Source of the DNA: Tridacna crocea
Taxonomy: Eukaryota; Mollusca; Bivalvia; Cardiida; Cardiidae
Direction: 5' to 3'
Length of the DNA: 64,000 bases
NCBI GenBank assembly: GCA_943736015.1
Contig: OX031064.1
Span: 37,871,361 to 37,935,360, forward strand
The first letter of the stretch is position 1. The number at the start of each line of letters is the position of its first letter. Both the position numbers and the translations under genes were made by a program. This document shows positions 10,194-20,199 of the stretch, in pieces. Below the pieces are notes generated by a model. That model did not search any database and was not told where the DNA came from. It saw nothing but the letters and a program-made list of their open reading frames with translations.

Positions 10194-10325
10194 TTCACAC
10201 TTTCATAGTGACTTTAAAGTAAACGACAAATATAGGGTCATTTCAATTGGAAAAAATTAAAACATATCAAAAGAGGGGTTTGAATTTGCTTTTTTTAAAT
10301 AACGGACTTCGGCAGACTACTCTTC

Positions 10326-10448
10326 CGGTCCAATATCGATATTCGGGACTCAAGCCTCGTTTTGAACAAATCCGTATTGGACTCAAGCCTCGTTTTGAAA
10401 AATCCATATTGGACTCAAGCCTCGTTTGAAAAATCCATATTGGACTCT
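10326..10448 (+). repeat. Short tandem repeat, about 32-bp unit, three and a half copies
   Basis: 'ggactcaagcctcgtttt' followed by 'gaaaaatccatatt' recurs three times, the units shrinking by one base each (33, 32, 31), with a partial lead copy. Confidence 0.85.
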
Positions 10449-10724
10449 GCAGCGTCTAATACAGGCTAAGATATTCTGTACTCACGTGGTAGTATTAAAG
10501 CTATTTCATTGGACGTTAAATTGTAGGTGTGAAATAATACATCTTATATAGTCCTAAGCAACCCATGTGTAAAAACAGTTCTTGGCTTCATCTATACAAG
10601 TATGCTTCAATCGTCGCAAATTATCAGTAATCTGTTGAACTAACTGAACTTGAATCACCTGCAGATATGTAAGCGTACAAACTAAATAGTAACAATTTGT
10701 AACAGATGCTGTCTGAATGTTTGC

Positions 10725-10940
10725 TTAACTCTTAGCCTGTTAAGCACGGCTCATTGACCTTTTTGCGGACAGTGTAGATCCAAGATCAGACTGCACAGAA
10801 CGTGCAGTCTGATCTTGGATCTACACTGTCCGATCAAGAGATTTTTCCCCTTAAAGCAGAACTTTAAAATCGCAGTATTTGCATTTTTATTATCGAAGTG
10901 AAAATTTTCCAATATACTTATTTAGCAGGATAAGGGTGCT
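10725..10940 (+). mobile_element. Family C hairpin MITE, well preserved hairpin
   Basis: Left end TTAACTCTTAGCCTGTTAAG. The central palindrome from 'cggacagtgtagatccaaga' to 'gatctacactgtccg' pairs almost perfectly around ACAGAACGTGC. The right end is 'tatttagcaggataagggtg', where the last TTAA has mutated. Confidence 0.88.
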
Positions 10941-11044
10941 TGCTTGTACAATAACCTGAAGAATACAAATTTTCTTCGCTGCGCTGTCGGTAAATTGTAA
11001 CGAAACAATGAGCATAATAACTGAGAATACTACTAATAATAATA

Positions 11045-11275
11045 TTAACCCATTACCACACAATCCCTACTTTTGACACCCCTGAGGAAGAAGCCTGTAG
11101 AAAAAACATTGTGGGAAAAGGAGAAAATGCTGGTAACCAGCATTTTCTCCTTTTCCAACAATGTTTTCTACCCTTCACAAAACAAATTTCAAATTTTCAG
11201 TCACTTTTATTTTGTCGTCTGCAAATACTTTCGATTTGGACCAGTCTAAAATATTGTCGTTTGGTAACGAGTTAA
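11045..11275 (+). mobile_element. Family A hairpin MITE
   Basis: Bounded by TTAA at 11045-11048 and 11272-11275. It has 'cacacaatccctacttttga', the central hairpin with GCTGGTAACCAGC (two extra A on the left outer stem), 'ttcagtcacttttattttgt' and 'cgtttggtaacgagttaa'. Confidence 0.9.
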
Positions 11276-11384
11276 TGATTATGATGGTGATGTGGTTGTT
11301 GTTGTTGTTATGATAGTAATAGTTATTACAATTAACAGAAGTAGTAGTAATTATAGCAGTAGTATACATGTATGAAAACTGCAA

Positions 11385-11478
11385 TTTCCAACTTTTGAAG
11401 CACTTTAAATATGTCGTCTGCTGATGCTCTGTATTTAATAAGCCGTACATGCATGTTGTCTTTTGGTATAGAGTTAAC
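11385..11478 (+). mobile_element. Family A right-half relic
   Basis: 'gcaatttccaacttttgaag', 'tcgtctgctgatgctc' and 'cttttggtatagagttaac' match the right half of the family. The hairpin and left half are absent. Confidence 0.5.
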
Positions 11479-12263
11479 CTTCTTTAGTCTTGTTTCTAGG
11501 AACAAGTAGTGACCTATTGGCATGATATGGATTTCAAAGCTTGTAGATTATCTGCACAGATACCTTCTTACCTTTTTCCTGCAAAATATCAAATCAAGCC
11601 AAATTAAACTTTTATAAAATAACTATTATTGGGGTATAAAAGCTTTCTAATGCGTTGTGATTAAAGGAGAAAATGCTGATATGCAAAACCGTGTACACAC
11701 AATGTACGTACACACTGTGTGTTAGACACTTAAGTAATTTCCCTGGATAACACATTTATTTATCGCTTTTCGGTATTTTATCGAGAATTAATGTTGGATA
11801 ATTGATATTATATGGTTAACATCAGTGAAAAATACCGATTCCATATAATTATTCTAACTGTTCAACTGATGGCGGCACCAGTAAGTCCCGTGCACAAATT
11901 ACCTATTGGTATACAGTGCGTGCTATTCAACCAGAGAGAAATATGACGTAATATACGTGCATTTACTCTATTTTTCTCGCGCCTTGATGCACAATATTAC
12001 CGGTGATGTTCGCTCCATGAAATCATTTTTGTTTTCCTTCACACACAAAAAAAAATCAACAATTATCCTATACTGGCTTTTTAAAAAGAAGCCTATCAAA
12101 TGACGTCACATATATCTAGTCACACAATGCGTATCTCAAACGTTAGCGAGATATGAAAAAAGGTACTAAGTATTTCACACTGAAAACAAGGTAGTTTATG
12201 TGATAAAGGTGACTAAGATATTTTAATAAATAATCAAAATATGCATTAATACACAAACATGTA

Positions 12264-12268
<5 letters not shown>
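11479..12268. other. Stretch with no recognisable gene
   Basis: Contains an 'aggagaaaatgctgatatg' scrap of family A (11666-11685), a near-palindromic 'gtgtacacacaatgtacgta' (11691-11710) and a TGACGTCA site (12101-12108). No coding signal is seen. Confidence 0.4.
12101..12108. promoter_or_regulatory. CRE-like palindrome TGACGTCA
   Basis: Exact 8-bp cAMP-response-element consensus. Further isolated copies are at 36219-36226 and 42128-42135, and a close pair is at 28794-28817. No adjacent gene is recognised, so function is unknown. Confidence 0.3.
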
Positions 12269-12314
<46 letters not shown>

Positions 12315-12320
12315 GAGAGA
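12269..12320. repeat. (GA)n microsatellite
   Basis: About 26 GA units with one 'gata' interruption near 12308. Confidence 0.95.
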
Positions 12321-12472
12321 CATACTATATTTCGTGTGTGATTTAAGATTCCATACATATGTTATAGAAGCTTAGATAAATTTTGAAACAACATCATCTA
12401 CAGCGATAATATTTAGTTCGTTGGCCAAAGATTCACACCCGCATAACGCCTTAATGATGCTCAGTTGATAAC

Positions 12473-12701
12473 TTAACCCTTTCCCAAACAGCAAATTTTG
12501 GACCAGACCAAATTGAAAGCATTTTGCAAATGACAAATTAACAGTTGCTAAAAAGATTTTTTTTCTATATGGTAGGGGAGAAAACATTGTGGGAAAAGGA
12601 GAAAATGCTGGTTACCAGCATTTTCTCCTTTTCCCACAATGTTTTCAAAAGGTTTCTATTCCTGACCCGTAAAAACCAGGGATTGTTTGCGAAAGGGTTA
12701 A
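12473..12701 (-). mobile_element. Family A hairpin MITE
   Basis: Bounded by TTAA at 12473-12476 and 12698-12701. Order is reversed relative to the copy at 9103: 'ggaccagaccaaattgaaag', the 65-bp palindrome with GCTGGTTACCAGC (arms perfectly paired), 'cgtaaaaaccagggattgtt'. Confidence 0.92.
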
Positions 12702-13326
12702 TCTTGTGTCTCTAAACAAGTAAATTGCATTCGTGCGACTGACCAGGCAGTCAACTCTCCACTAATCTAACCAATCAGCTGCTCGTGATGCCACGATAAT
12801 CCTAGCTCAAAATGGTAGGCTACTTTTTCTCTTTTGTCAGCCGTTTGAAATCAGACTGTCCTAAGTCGAAATTACTCATAAAACCTGTAGTCTCGTAAAT
12901 CATCTCTATATTTTACATGCTCTTTTTTTCGAAGTCGTCCGCTCCTGTTGCACTACTTCAGAGAAATAGAATTGATAAGGCATTATTGATTACCTATAAA
13001 GTATTGAGATTTTTATATCTACATCAGCCTTTAGACTGATTTTGGTCTAAATTCTCCACACAAGTTTATCCGTAGTCACGTGTGATAGGATAAGGTTTCG
13101 CATGTTTATCATTGGTTTCGTACTTCCGTGGAGGAAAAAAAAAGCCGTTCATTCAAAGTGCAACTTGATGACAGGTTAATACATGGAACGACGTTAATGC
13201 TTGTTCGTACATGTATATATGACAAAAGTAAATTTTCCACAAAGACAACTATAGATTGGCGACAATCAAATTAACTGTTTTTGCTTTGAAATGCATCGCC
13301 TTGTCTAAACATGTACTTTGGAAATA
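12702..13326. other. Stretch with no recognisable gene or repeat
   Basis: No known family is recognised. It leads without a clear boundary into the 15-bp minisatellite. Confidence 0.4.
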
Positions 13327-14300
13327 ATGACACAGACGACGCAGACACATGACGCAGACACATGACGCAGACACACATGACGCAGACACACCTAACCTGA
13401 AGCAAACATCTGACCTGACGCAGACACACCTGACGCAGACACACCTGATGCAGACGCACATGACGCAGACACAGCAGACGCAGACACACCTGACGCAGAC
13501 GCACCTGACGCAGACACACATGAGGCAGACACCTGACACAGACACACCTGATGCATACACACCTGACCCAGACACACATGAGGCAGACACACCTGACGCA
13601 GACACACCTGACGCAGACACACCAGACGCAGACACACATGAGGCAGACACACCTGACGCAGACACACATGAGGCAGACACACCTGACACAGACACACCTG
13701 ATGCATACACACCTGACCCAGACACACATGAGGGAGAAACACCTGACGCAGACACACATGAGGAAGACACACCTGACGCAGACACACATGAGGCGGATAC
13801 ACCTGACGCAGACACACTTGACGCAGATACACTTGATGCAGACACACATGAGGCGGATACACCTGACGCAGACACACTTGACGCAGACACACTTGACGCA
13901 GACACACTTGACGCAGACACGCCTGACTCAGACACACCTGACGCAGACACGCTTGACGCAGACACACCTCACTCAGACACACCTGACGCAGACACACATG
14001 AGACGGATACACCTGACGCAGACACACTTGACGCAGATACACCTGACGCAGACACACATGAGGCGGATACACTTGACGCAGACACACTTGACGCAGATAC
14101 ACTTGACGCAGACACATGAGGCAGACACGCCTGACGCAGACACGCCTCACTCAGACACACCTGACGCAGACACACATGAGACGGATACACCTGACGCAGA
14201 CACACCTAACGCAGATACACCTGATGCAGAAACACCTGAAGCAGACACACATGACGCAGACACACCTGAAGCAGACACACATGACGCAGACAGAGACGAT
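13327..14300. repeat. 15-bp-unit minisatellite, about 65 units
   Basis: The consensus unit is CCTGACGCAGACACA, with variants acATGAGGcagac, acTTGACGcagac, CCTCACTCAGACACA, CCTGATGCATACACA and ...GAGACGGATACA. A higher-order period of 150 bp (10 units) links the 'gatgcatacac' variants at 13550 and 13700. Because the unit is 5 codons, one plus frame reads TPDAD repeats, another THLTQ repeats, and all three minus frames are open. Only the third plus frame hits TGA in each unit. Two-base losses near 13531 and 14114 switch which plus frame carries which peptide. Long reading frames here follow from the repeat and are not evidence of a gene. Confidence 0.95.
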
Positions 14301-14413
14301 GCAAATTACAGAAGACGCAGATGCAGATGACGATAGGGCTGTGACAATACCTCCACTGTTTTCTTCGAAAGCAGCCGAGCTTCAAAAGAAACGCATAAAG
14401 CTTTATCCTGATG
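14290..14413 (+). other. Possible exon edge downstream of minisatellite
   Basis: One plus frame leaves the repeat and reads MQITEDADADDDRAVTIPPL, then a basic stretch ending KRIKLYPD, followed by a strong splice donor ATG|GTAAGT with GT at 14414-14415. The same frame runs on to a stop at 14454. No homology is recognised and no acceptor or downstream exon was found. It may be a real exon carrying an expanded repeat, or chance. Confidence 0.18.
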
Positions 14414-14496
14414 GTAAGTTGAATGAGACTTTCATGTCGATAGAAAAAAGCTGAATGATGCTTTTCCAAAACTATGTCATGGAAAAATTATCTCCT

Positions 14497-14605
14497 TATT
14501 GGACGGTGTAAATCCAAGGTCAGGCTACACGTTCTAAGCAGTCTGATCTAGATCTAAATTACCCGCAAGAGTTGAGTAAGTTGCCTAAGGATTAAGGTGT
14601 TTTTA
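14497..14605 (-). mobile_element. Family C relic
   Basis: 'ggacggtgtaaatccaaggt', 'caggctacacgttctaagca' and 'gtctgatctagatctaaatt' are a diverged family C hairpin. The outer end 'gcctaaggattaaggt' is still visible. Confidence 0.5.
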
Positions 14606-14735
14606 CAAGAATTCTATTTTTACCTAAAACTCCAAATTTAAGTGACATATGAATGAGTATTCAAAGAATTAAACTGCCATGGTGAATTAAAAGAAATGGC
14701 TGCTACCTGTTAGCATAATAGCGAACATATGCAGC

Positions 14736-14955
14736 TTGACCCTTTCCCAAACAAGCCCTGGTTTTTACGTGTCTGTAGTAAAAGTCTTTTGAAAACACTG
14801 TGGGACAAGGAGAAATTGCTCGTAACAAGCAATTTCTCCTTTTCCCACAGTGTTTTTTACCCCTTTGTGAACTTTCTGCCATTTTCTCCAAATAAAAAAA
14901 AATGTCGTCTGCAAACTCTTTCTGTTTGGGAGAGTCCAAAATTGGGAAGGGTTAA
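14736..14955 (+). mobile_element. Family A hairpin MITE, CTCG-core subfamily
   Basis: The left end 'ttgaccctttcccaaac' has the terminal TTAA mutated to TTGA. The right end is 'ggaagggTTAA' (14952-14955). The central palindrome has core TTGCTCGTAACAAGCAA with one unpaired change. It shares 'gaactttctgccatttt' with the CTCG copy at 6263, which confirms a true subfamily. Confidence 0.88.
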
Positions 14956-15204
14956 GAAATGCAAGTGTTTCGGTGTATTAGGCTGTCATTTTCTGTTTTC
15001 TCTCTTGGTTCACTACGAGGAACGGTTTGAAACATTCTTAGGATTTTACAACGTAAGGGCGTAATAACGTAATAAGTCCAACTGCTTGCGGACACAGGCA
15101 ACTGACCTTTTCTTGTCTGACTCCAAGAGAACTTCTAATTGTGCGAGAAGGGGATGTTACTTTTTTTTCCCTGAGATATTTGTCTCCTTGACCATGGACC
15201 AAAA

Positions 15205-15316
15205 TAAGGTTTTTTTTTTCTGGGATTATTCAGTAAAGTGCTTTATCGACATAGCTGCATGAGTTTTTTTTTTATCTGGAATAACTCAGCAAAGTCCTTT
15301 ATCGACATAGCTGCAA
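15205..15316 (+). repeat. Imperfect tandem duplication, about 55-bp unit
   Basis: A poly-T run, 'tctggrattattcagtaaag' type sequence and 'ctttatcgacatagctgca' occur twice (about 15210-15259 and 15264-15314). Confidence 0.8.
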
Positions 15317-15471
15317 CAAGCAAACTACAGCAAGGAGTTGAGTAAAATAATGTATAATGAACGCATGCTGAAAAGAAACAGTGTTATGAATATTATGGCA
15401 AACCGTCTTTTATTTTCTTTATTCATATGCTTGTCATCTTCTACAGTTGAAACAATAGGACATAGATCTAT

Positions 15472-15745
15472 ATAATTGGTTTGCAACACTCGAGAAGGGA
15501 CATTCGGACATTTGCGTAAAGTGTCGTCTCGGATCAGCCTGCGCAGTCCGCGCAGGCTAATCCGAGACGCCACTTTACGACCACATTGGATTTTGTGCTA
15601 CAGTGGACTTGTGCAAAACAGAAAATACCATGAAAACGTGAAGTGCCGTCTCGGATTAGCCTGCGCGGACTGCGCAGGCTGATCCGAGATGACACTTTAC
15701 GCAAATGTCCGAATGCCCGTTTTTTGGGTGTTTCAAGCCATATAA
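15472..15745. repeat. Family D double-hairpin element, copy 1
   Basis: Long inverted-repeat element. The outer ends are 'tataattggtttgcaacact' and 'gtttcaagccatata'. Each half contains its own near-perfect hairpin, GTCTCGGATCAGCCTGCGCA / GCGCAGGCTAATCCGAGAC, at about 15525-15590 and 15642-15702. The halves are separated by 'ttttgtgctacagtggactt'. It is non-coding. Confidence 0.88.
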
Positions 15746-15911
15746 TGAATACGATAAAGTAGTAATTGATATGAACCACGGTCTGGCAAAAGTGGGTTTG
15801 AAGCATCTTCTTGATGCACTATATCTAGTAAGCGATCACAGAATGATAAATTCATAAAATTTATTTTGTCTAACTATCGGCTGAATCCTGGGAAGAATAG
15901 TGCTTTCATAT

Positions 15912-16181
15912 AATTGGCTTGCAGCACGCGAAAAGGGGCATTGGGACATCTGCGTAAAGTGTCGTCTCGGATCAGCCTGTGCAGTCTGCGCAGGCTAATC
16001 CGAGACGAAACTTTACGACCACATTAGATTTTGTGCTACAGTAGACTTGCCCAAAACAGGAAATCGCATAAAAAACGGATAGTGTTGTTTCGGATTAGCC
16101 TGCGTGGGCTGCGCAGGCTGATCCGAAATGACACCTTACGCAGATGTCCGAATGCCCCTTTTCACGTTTTGAATGCCATAT
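15912..16181. repeat. Family D double-hairpin element, copy 2
   Basis: Same architecture as 15472-15745: 'cataattggcttgcagcacg'-type left end, two GCCTGYGCAG...CTGCGCAGGC hairpins, spacer 'tttgtgctacagtagacttg', right end 'ttttgaatgccatata'. Arms carry scattered unpaired changes. Confidence 0.86.
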
Positions 16182-16559
16182 ATAGAAAGTTTACAAAAAG
16201 CGAAAAGTTTCAACCGGGGTCGACGCGGTTTGCTTATTTCGGCAGCCATCATCATTAAAAACATTTGAAATGGATGATGATAACTATAACTGAATCGTAT
16301 TTTGTCAGTATAGGTCTTTTAAAGGCACACGATTCTTTTGTATATTTGATTGGATCTATCACATTTGTAAACAATGTTATATGAGTTTAATTGCAAATGT
16401 TACCAGGAATAACATATATTTCAGTCTTAGTGTATCTCTTATTATGCATTTCGTATATACACTAACGTTAGTCATACGAAATGGCACACAGATCAAACAA
16501 TAAAGAAAAGATAAATGCTTTTCTAGTTTAAGCATATTTTATTGCTGTATTATATTCAA

Positions 16560-17340
16560 GCTCACACAGGCGATACAGACAACAGAATTTTGAGAACATA
16601 GAATGATACATGTACATTGGCAAAGGGGTTTGGCCACAAGTTCTCTCAACATTGTTACGGCCATTCCCCTTCTCCAATTATATGTTGAACAAATGCAGAT
16701 ATATATAGCTGCTGAAAAACTTTTAAAGGTTACATGAATTCAAGAATATTAAACAAAAACAGATGAAAGAGTATTTCACTACATAAACACCGAAAAACAA
16801 TACGGCGTAAAATATAAGAAAGATATAGATAGAAAGATACGATATAAGCCGGGTTTCGAGATTGGACAAGTCTAATTAAATAACGACTCATACAGAATTG
16901 GCATAACGGTACGTTGTATAATCGTTAATTCGAACTTTTCTGAATCTTTGATAAATTCTTTGACAGTAAAAACTATTTCAGTGTTATCATTTAGACTTTG
17001 CCATCCTTAGATCAACATCCTTAGATTGGATCATAAGATCCAAAAAATAGTAAATTTAAACTTTAAGGATAGTACTTACGAAGTATGCAAACTAATATCA
17101 ATCTCTGATTGTTATAAGACAGGCAGTGAAGGATGTAATGTTCCACATCTTCTAAATGATAGCCACAGCGGCAAGAATTATTTTCAGAGCTGCGATCTTT
17201 GTGTATGTCAAATTCCAGAGAACTGCAGTTCTTTCTAAGCAGCGCATGAAAGAACCTACGATCTCCTATACTATAGAACTTTGGGACCACAGATAATGAA
17301 AATTGACGAAGGATTGTTGACTTGAACATGGAAAGTGCTT
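16560..17340 (-). pseudogene. LINE 3' end: ORF2 C-terminal tail and 3' untranslated part
   Basis: On the minus strand 17329-17063 encodes a block with VVPKFYSIGDRRF, ARLRNN-like 'LLRKNCSSLEFDIHK', then SCRCGYHLEDVEHYILHC, the C-x-C...H-x(3-4)-C tail of Jockey/CR1-like ORF2 proteins with cysteines intact. This matches the tail of the LINE at 4880-6110. The lower coordinates share 'ggccacaagttct' with the 3' untranslated part of that LINE. Everything upstream of the tail, including the catalytic core, is missing, so this is a 5'-truncated dead copy. Confidence 0.82.
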
Positions 17341-17527
17341 TTCTTGAATGAGAAAGAATTGCTTGCCATCAGCAAAGCCTCGTTTTCACTCATTGCATGA
17401 AGAACGAACTGTAAAATGTTATAATTGTATGGCAGGCTAAATAAACGGATTATAAAGCTATTTTCGGGTTCAATAAAACTAGATGTAAGGAAGATAAAAC
17501 GAGAGCAGTTACCGAATGCCCGTTTTG

Positions 17528-17754
17528 GTTAATCCTTTAACAATCAACTCTGCGTGTTTATGATCTGCAGATAGAAGGCTTTCGAAAACAGCATCAAAAA
17601 AGGTGAAAACGCTTTAAGCCAGTATTTTCTCGTTTCAATGATTCCTACCCTTTCAAAGACAATTCCCATCATTCGACCCAAATAGAATTTGTCGTCAGTA
17701 AAAGCTTCCAATTTGGAAAAGCGTAAACTTTGCCGTTATGTGAGGAGTTTATGC
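17528..17754 (+). mobile_element. Family A relic
   Basis: Starts 'gttaatcctttaacaatcaa', keeps 'agaaggctttcgaaaaca' and 'tttgtcgtcagtaaaagctt', and ends 'gttatgtgaggagttta'. The central hairpin is heavily eroded, so this is an old copy. Confidence 0.6.
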
Positions 17755-17921
17755 TCTCAGATTACCAAGGTGTTACATTTACAGCCTGTAAATAGCTTTA
17801 CAAATTAAAAGTCATAAACAATAAATTGTTTACAAGTTAACTAACAGCAATTTTATGTCTTATGGCGAACACTATACGAGAAACCAAGAGAGCAAAATAG
17901 ATCCTTTCACCTATATACGTT

Positions 17922-18134
17922 TCTAAAGCCTTAGGCTGCTAAATTCTATTCGCTGACCTTTTGTGACAGTGTAGATCAAGATCAGACTGCACAGAACGTG
18001 CAGTCTGATCTTTGATCTATACTGTCCAATTAGAAGAAAATATTTCCCAAAACATAACTTTGAATAAGCAATATTTGGTTTTTCACTATCGAATTGAAAA
18101 TTTCATTTTAGCTATTTAGCATGTTATGGGTTAA
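17922..18134 (+). mobile_element. Family C hairpin MITE
   Basis: Left end 'taaagccttaggctgctaaa', central palindrome with GATCAAGATCAGACTGCACA and its complement, right end 'tagctatttagcatgttatg' then TTAA at 18131-18134. Confidence 0.88.
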
Positions 18135-18159
18135 CCTTCACAGCGCTATCGGCGAAAAC

Positions 18160-18250
18160 AGTGGCTTTTTCAGATGGCTCCGATCATGATCAGACTGCAC
18201 AGAATGTACACTAGTATCTTGGATCCATCCCGATTAGTCAAGCCTGCTTT
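18160..18250 (+). mobile_element. Family C relic
   Basis: 'gatcatgatcagactgcaca' and 'tcttggatccatcccgatta' are a second, decayed family C hairpin just beyond the previous copy. Confidence 0.5.
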
Positions 18251-18327
18251 TAAGATAAGGTCGTTATCACTGTCGGTAGGGTGGTTCTTCAGTCGTCGAA
18301 GAGGTGAAGGCTACATGGTTAAATAGA

Positions 18328-18474
18328 TTTTTTTTTTTCGGTGAAAGATCGAAATTTATTTCATCTCGTGAGCACCATCGGTAATATTTTCACCAGTGGC
18401 TGCGCCACTCGAGAAAATATTACCGATGGTGTCCACTCGATGAAATAAATTTCGATCTTTCACCGAAAAAAACA
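18328..18474. repeat. Family G palindrome, copy 1
   Basis: Arms run from 'tttttttcggtgaaagatcg' through 'caccatcggtaatatttt' and back ('aaaatattaccgatggtg', 'cgatctttcaccgaaaaaa'). The loop is around 'caccagtggctgcgccac'. The same palindrome is at 38475-38620, and both are followed by 'tatcctctatatatt', so the repeat extends beyond the palindrome. Confidence 0.9.
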
Positions 18475-19091
18475 ATTATCCTCTATATATTAAAATTCTG
18501 TCACTCTAATGGGGTTCGATGCAGTTATAAAGCTCGTCATCCAGACTACTTTTTCTCAACCGCATCACATCTTATTCCTCTTTTTCATTGGATTGTCCAG
18601 TCTCAACCAATCAGCTCGAAAGTCTAAGAAATAATGTTTAAAAGAAAATAAACGGTTTTAGAAAATGACATCAAGCAAATTTCGACAGGCACTAATGTTG
18701 TGTTAAAGATTGGAAAACGACCTAGTATTGGCGAAACCCTGGACATACATGTCATGAAATTGCGAGATGTCGCCCTGATTTGACTGAAAGCGACGAAAAA
18801 TACCATTCAATAGTGAAACTCAGGACATAATTATATGATGTTTTTATATATGTGAGCTGCTGCCTTTATATTAGATACGTTGAAAGCAGCGTAAAACATT
18901 ATCCGAACAATTATTCTACTGGCCTATTTTGGAACCTTTTTTAGAAATTTCCCAGTGGACCAATGAGTACCACTGCAACATGCATATAACTCTTCATTTC
19001 TCAGATCATCTAATAAAACCTTTTTTTTTTTACCAGACGAAATGATTTTGCACGTTTTTAGAATTATATATAAACCATGCCCTGTGAAAAG

Positions 19092-19170
19092 GAGAACGAT
19101 GCATCTGCGAGCAGTATCGACCAGGTCAGCCTGCGCATTCCGGGCAGGCTGACCTGTAAGATGAATGTTT
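19092..19170. repeat. Short GCCTGC hairpin related to family D
   Basis: 'ccaggtcagcctgcgcattc' pairs with 'gggcaggctgacctg', set in 'agcatctgcg'-like flanks and 'gtttccgaacgcggaaagg'. It looks like a single-hairpin relative of family D. Confidence 0.5.
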
Positions 19171-19226
19171 CCGAACGCGGAAAGGACCATTTTACCTCCA
19201 GATTGCGTCGGTTGTCAAGCGAAATA

Positions 19227-19427
19227 GGGTCCGTATTCAAACCGTTTTTAAGAACATTCTTAGGCTTATTCTGAATTTTGTAATTTTGTCAATGTGAAAG
19301 TAACAGGACTTCCGAATGGCTAAACCAATTGGTTTAGCCAATCAGAAGTCCTGTTACTTTCACAGTGAGAAAATCATCAAGGTTTAGACAAAGAACGTTC
19401 TTAAGAATGGTTGGTGAATACGGACCC
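19227..19427. repeat. Family E foldback element, copy 1
   Basis: About 200-bp inverted repeat with outer ends 'gggtccgtattc' and 'gaatacggaccc', inner stem 'gtgaaagtaacaggacttc' and centre 'ggctaaaccaattggtttag'. The inner 45 bases of each arm pair nearly perfectly. The outer arms are more diverged. Confidence 0.9.
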
Positions 19428-19532
19428 AGATTTTTATGGATCATGCTATGGTAATGTGATTACTGTAATGGTATAATGTATCAAAGATGCATTAACCCAC
19501 CTTTTATCAGAGCGCATCCCAATTATACTGAA

Positions 19533-19773
19533 AGCATTTCGGACATTGGCGTAAAGTCTCTTCTCAGATTAGCCTGTGCAGTCCTCGCTGGCGAATCCGA
19601 AACGACTCTCTCCGTTTTTTATTTAAGTTTCCGTTTTGCGCAAGTCCACTGTAGCACAAAATCTAATGTAGTCGTAAAGTGCCGTCTCGGATTAGCCTGC
19701 GCGGACTGCACAGGCTGATCCGAGACGACACTTTACGCAAATGTTTGATTGTCCCTTTTCACGTATTGCAAGC
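19533..19773. repeat. Family D double-hairpin element, copy 3
   Basis: The right half is intact (GTCTCGGATTAGCCTGCGCG...CTGATCCGAGACGAC, 'cgtattgcaagcc'). The left half is eroded ('ttctcagattagcctgtgca', 'cgctggcgaatccgaaacga'). Confidence 0.82.
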
Positions 19774-20199
19774 CAAATTTAAAATGTGTCCCGAACGACT
19801 GGATTTATCTTTGACATGATAGAAAGCATCGCGGGGATACAGGAAACAATGCAAATTGCAAGCACGTTATCTCCTTTTTTGCATGATGTTTACAAAAGCC
19901 TTCTTTCTTTGAGTCAATAAATCACAGGATTGTTTTTATAAATGGATCACCCACCGTTCCCATACAGTTTCAGAGTCTTTGACAAGCGATATACACGAAA
20001 AACGTTGAAAGTGGGGAAACCATCCTCTTTTGACTGAATTTGAAAAGCATTGTGGGATACATGAGCCAATAACCTGTTCCAAAAACACGCATTCTGAAAA
20101 TAAATTTATCACCACTCTCTATGGCCTCAGGCTTCGTATAATAATACAAGTAGAACCACGACAAAGGATAAATTGCACTTATGAGAAATTTCTCTCTTC

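Noticed and set aside
13249-14330. Several 190-260 codon frames over the minisatellite as proteins
   Set aside because: The 15-bp unit keeps five of six frames open automatically, so the frames are a by-product of the repeat.
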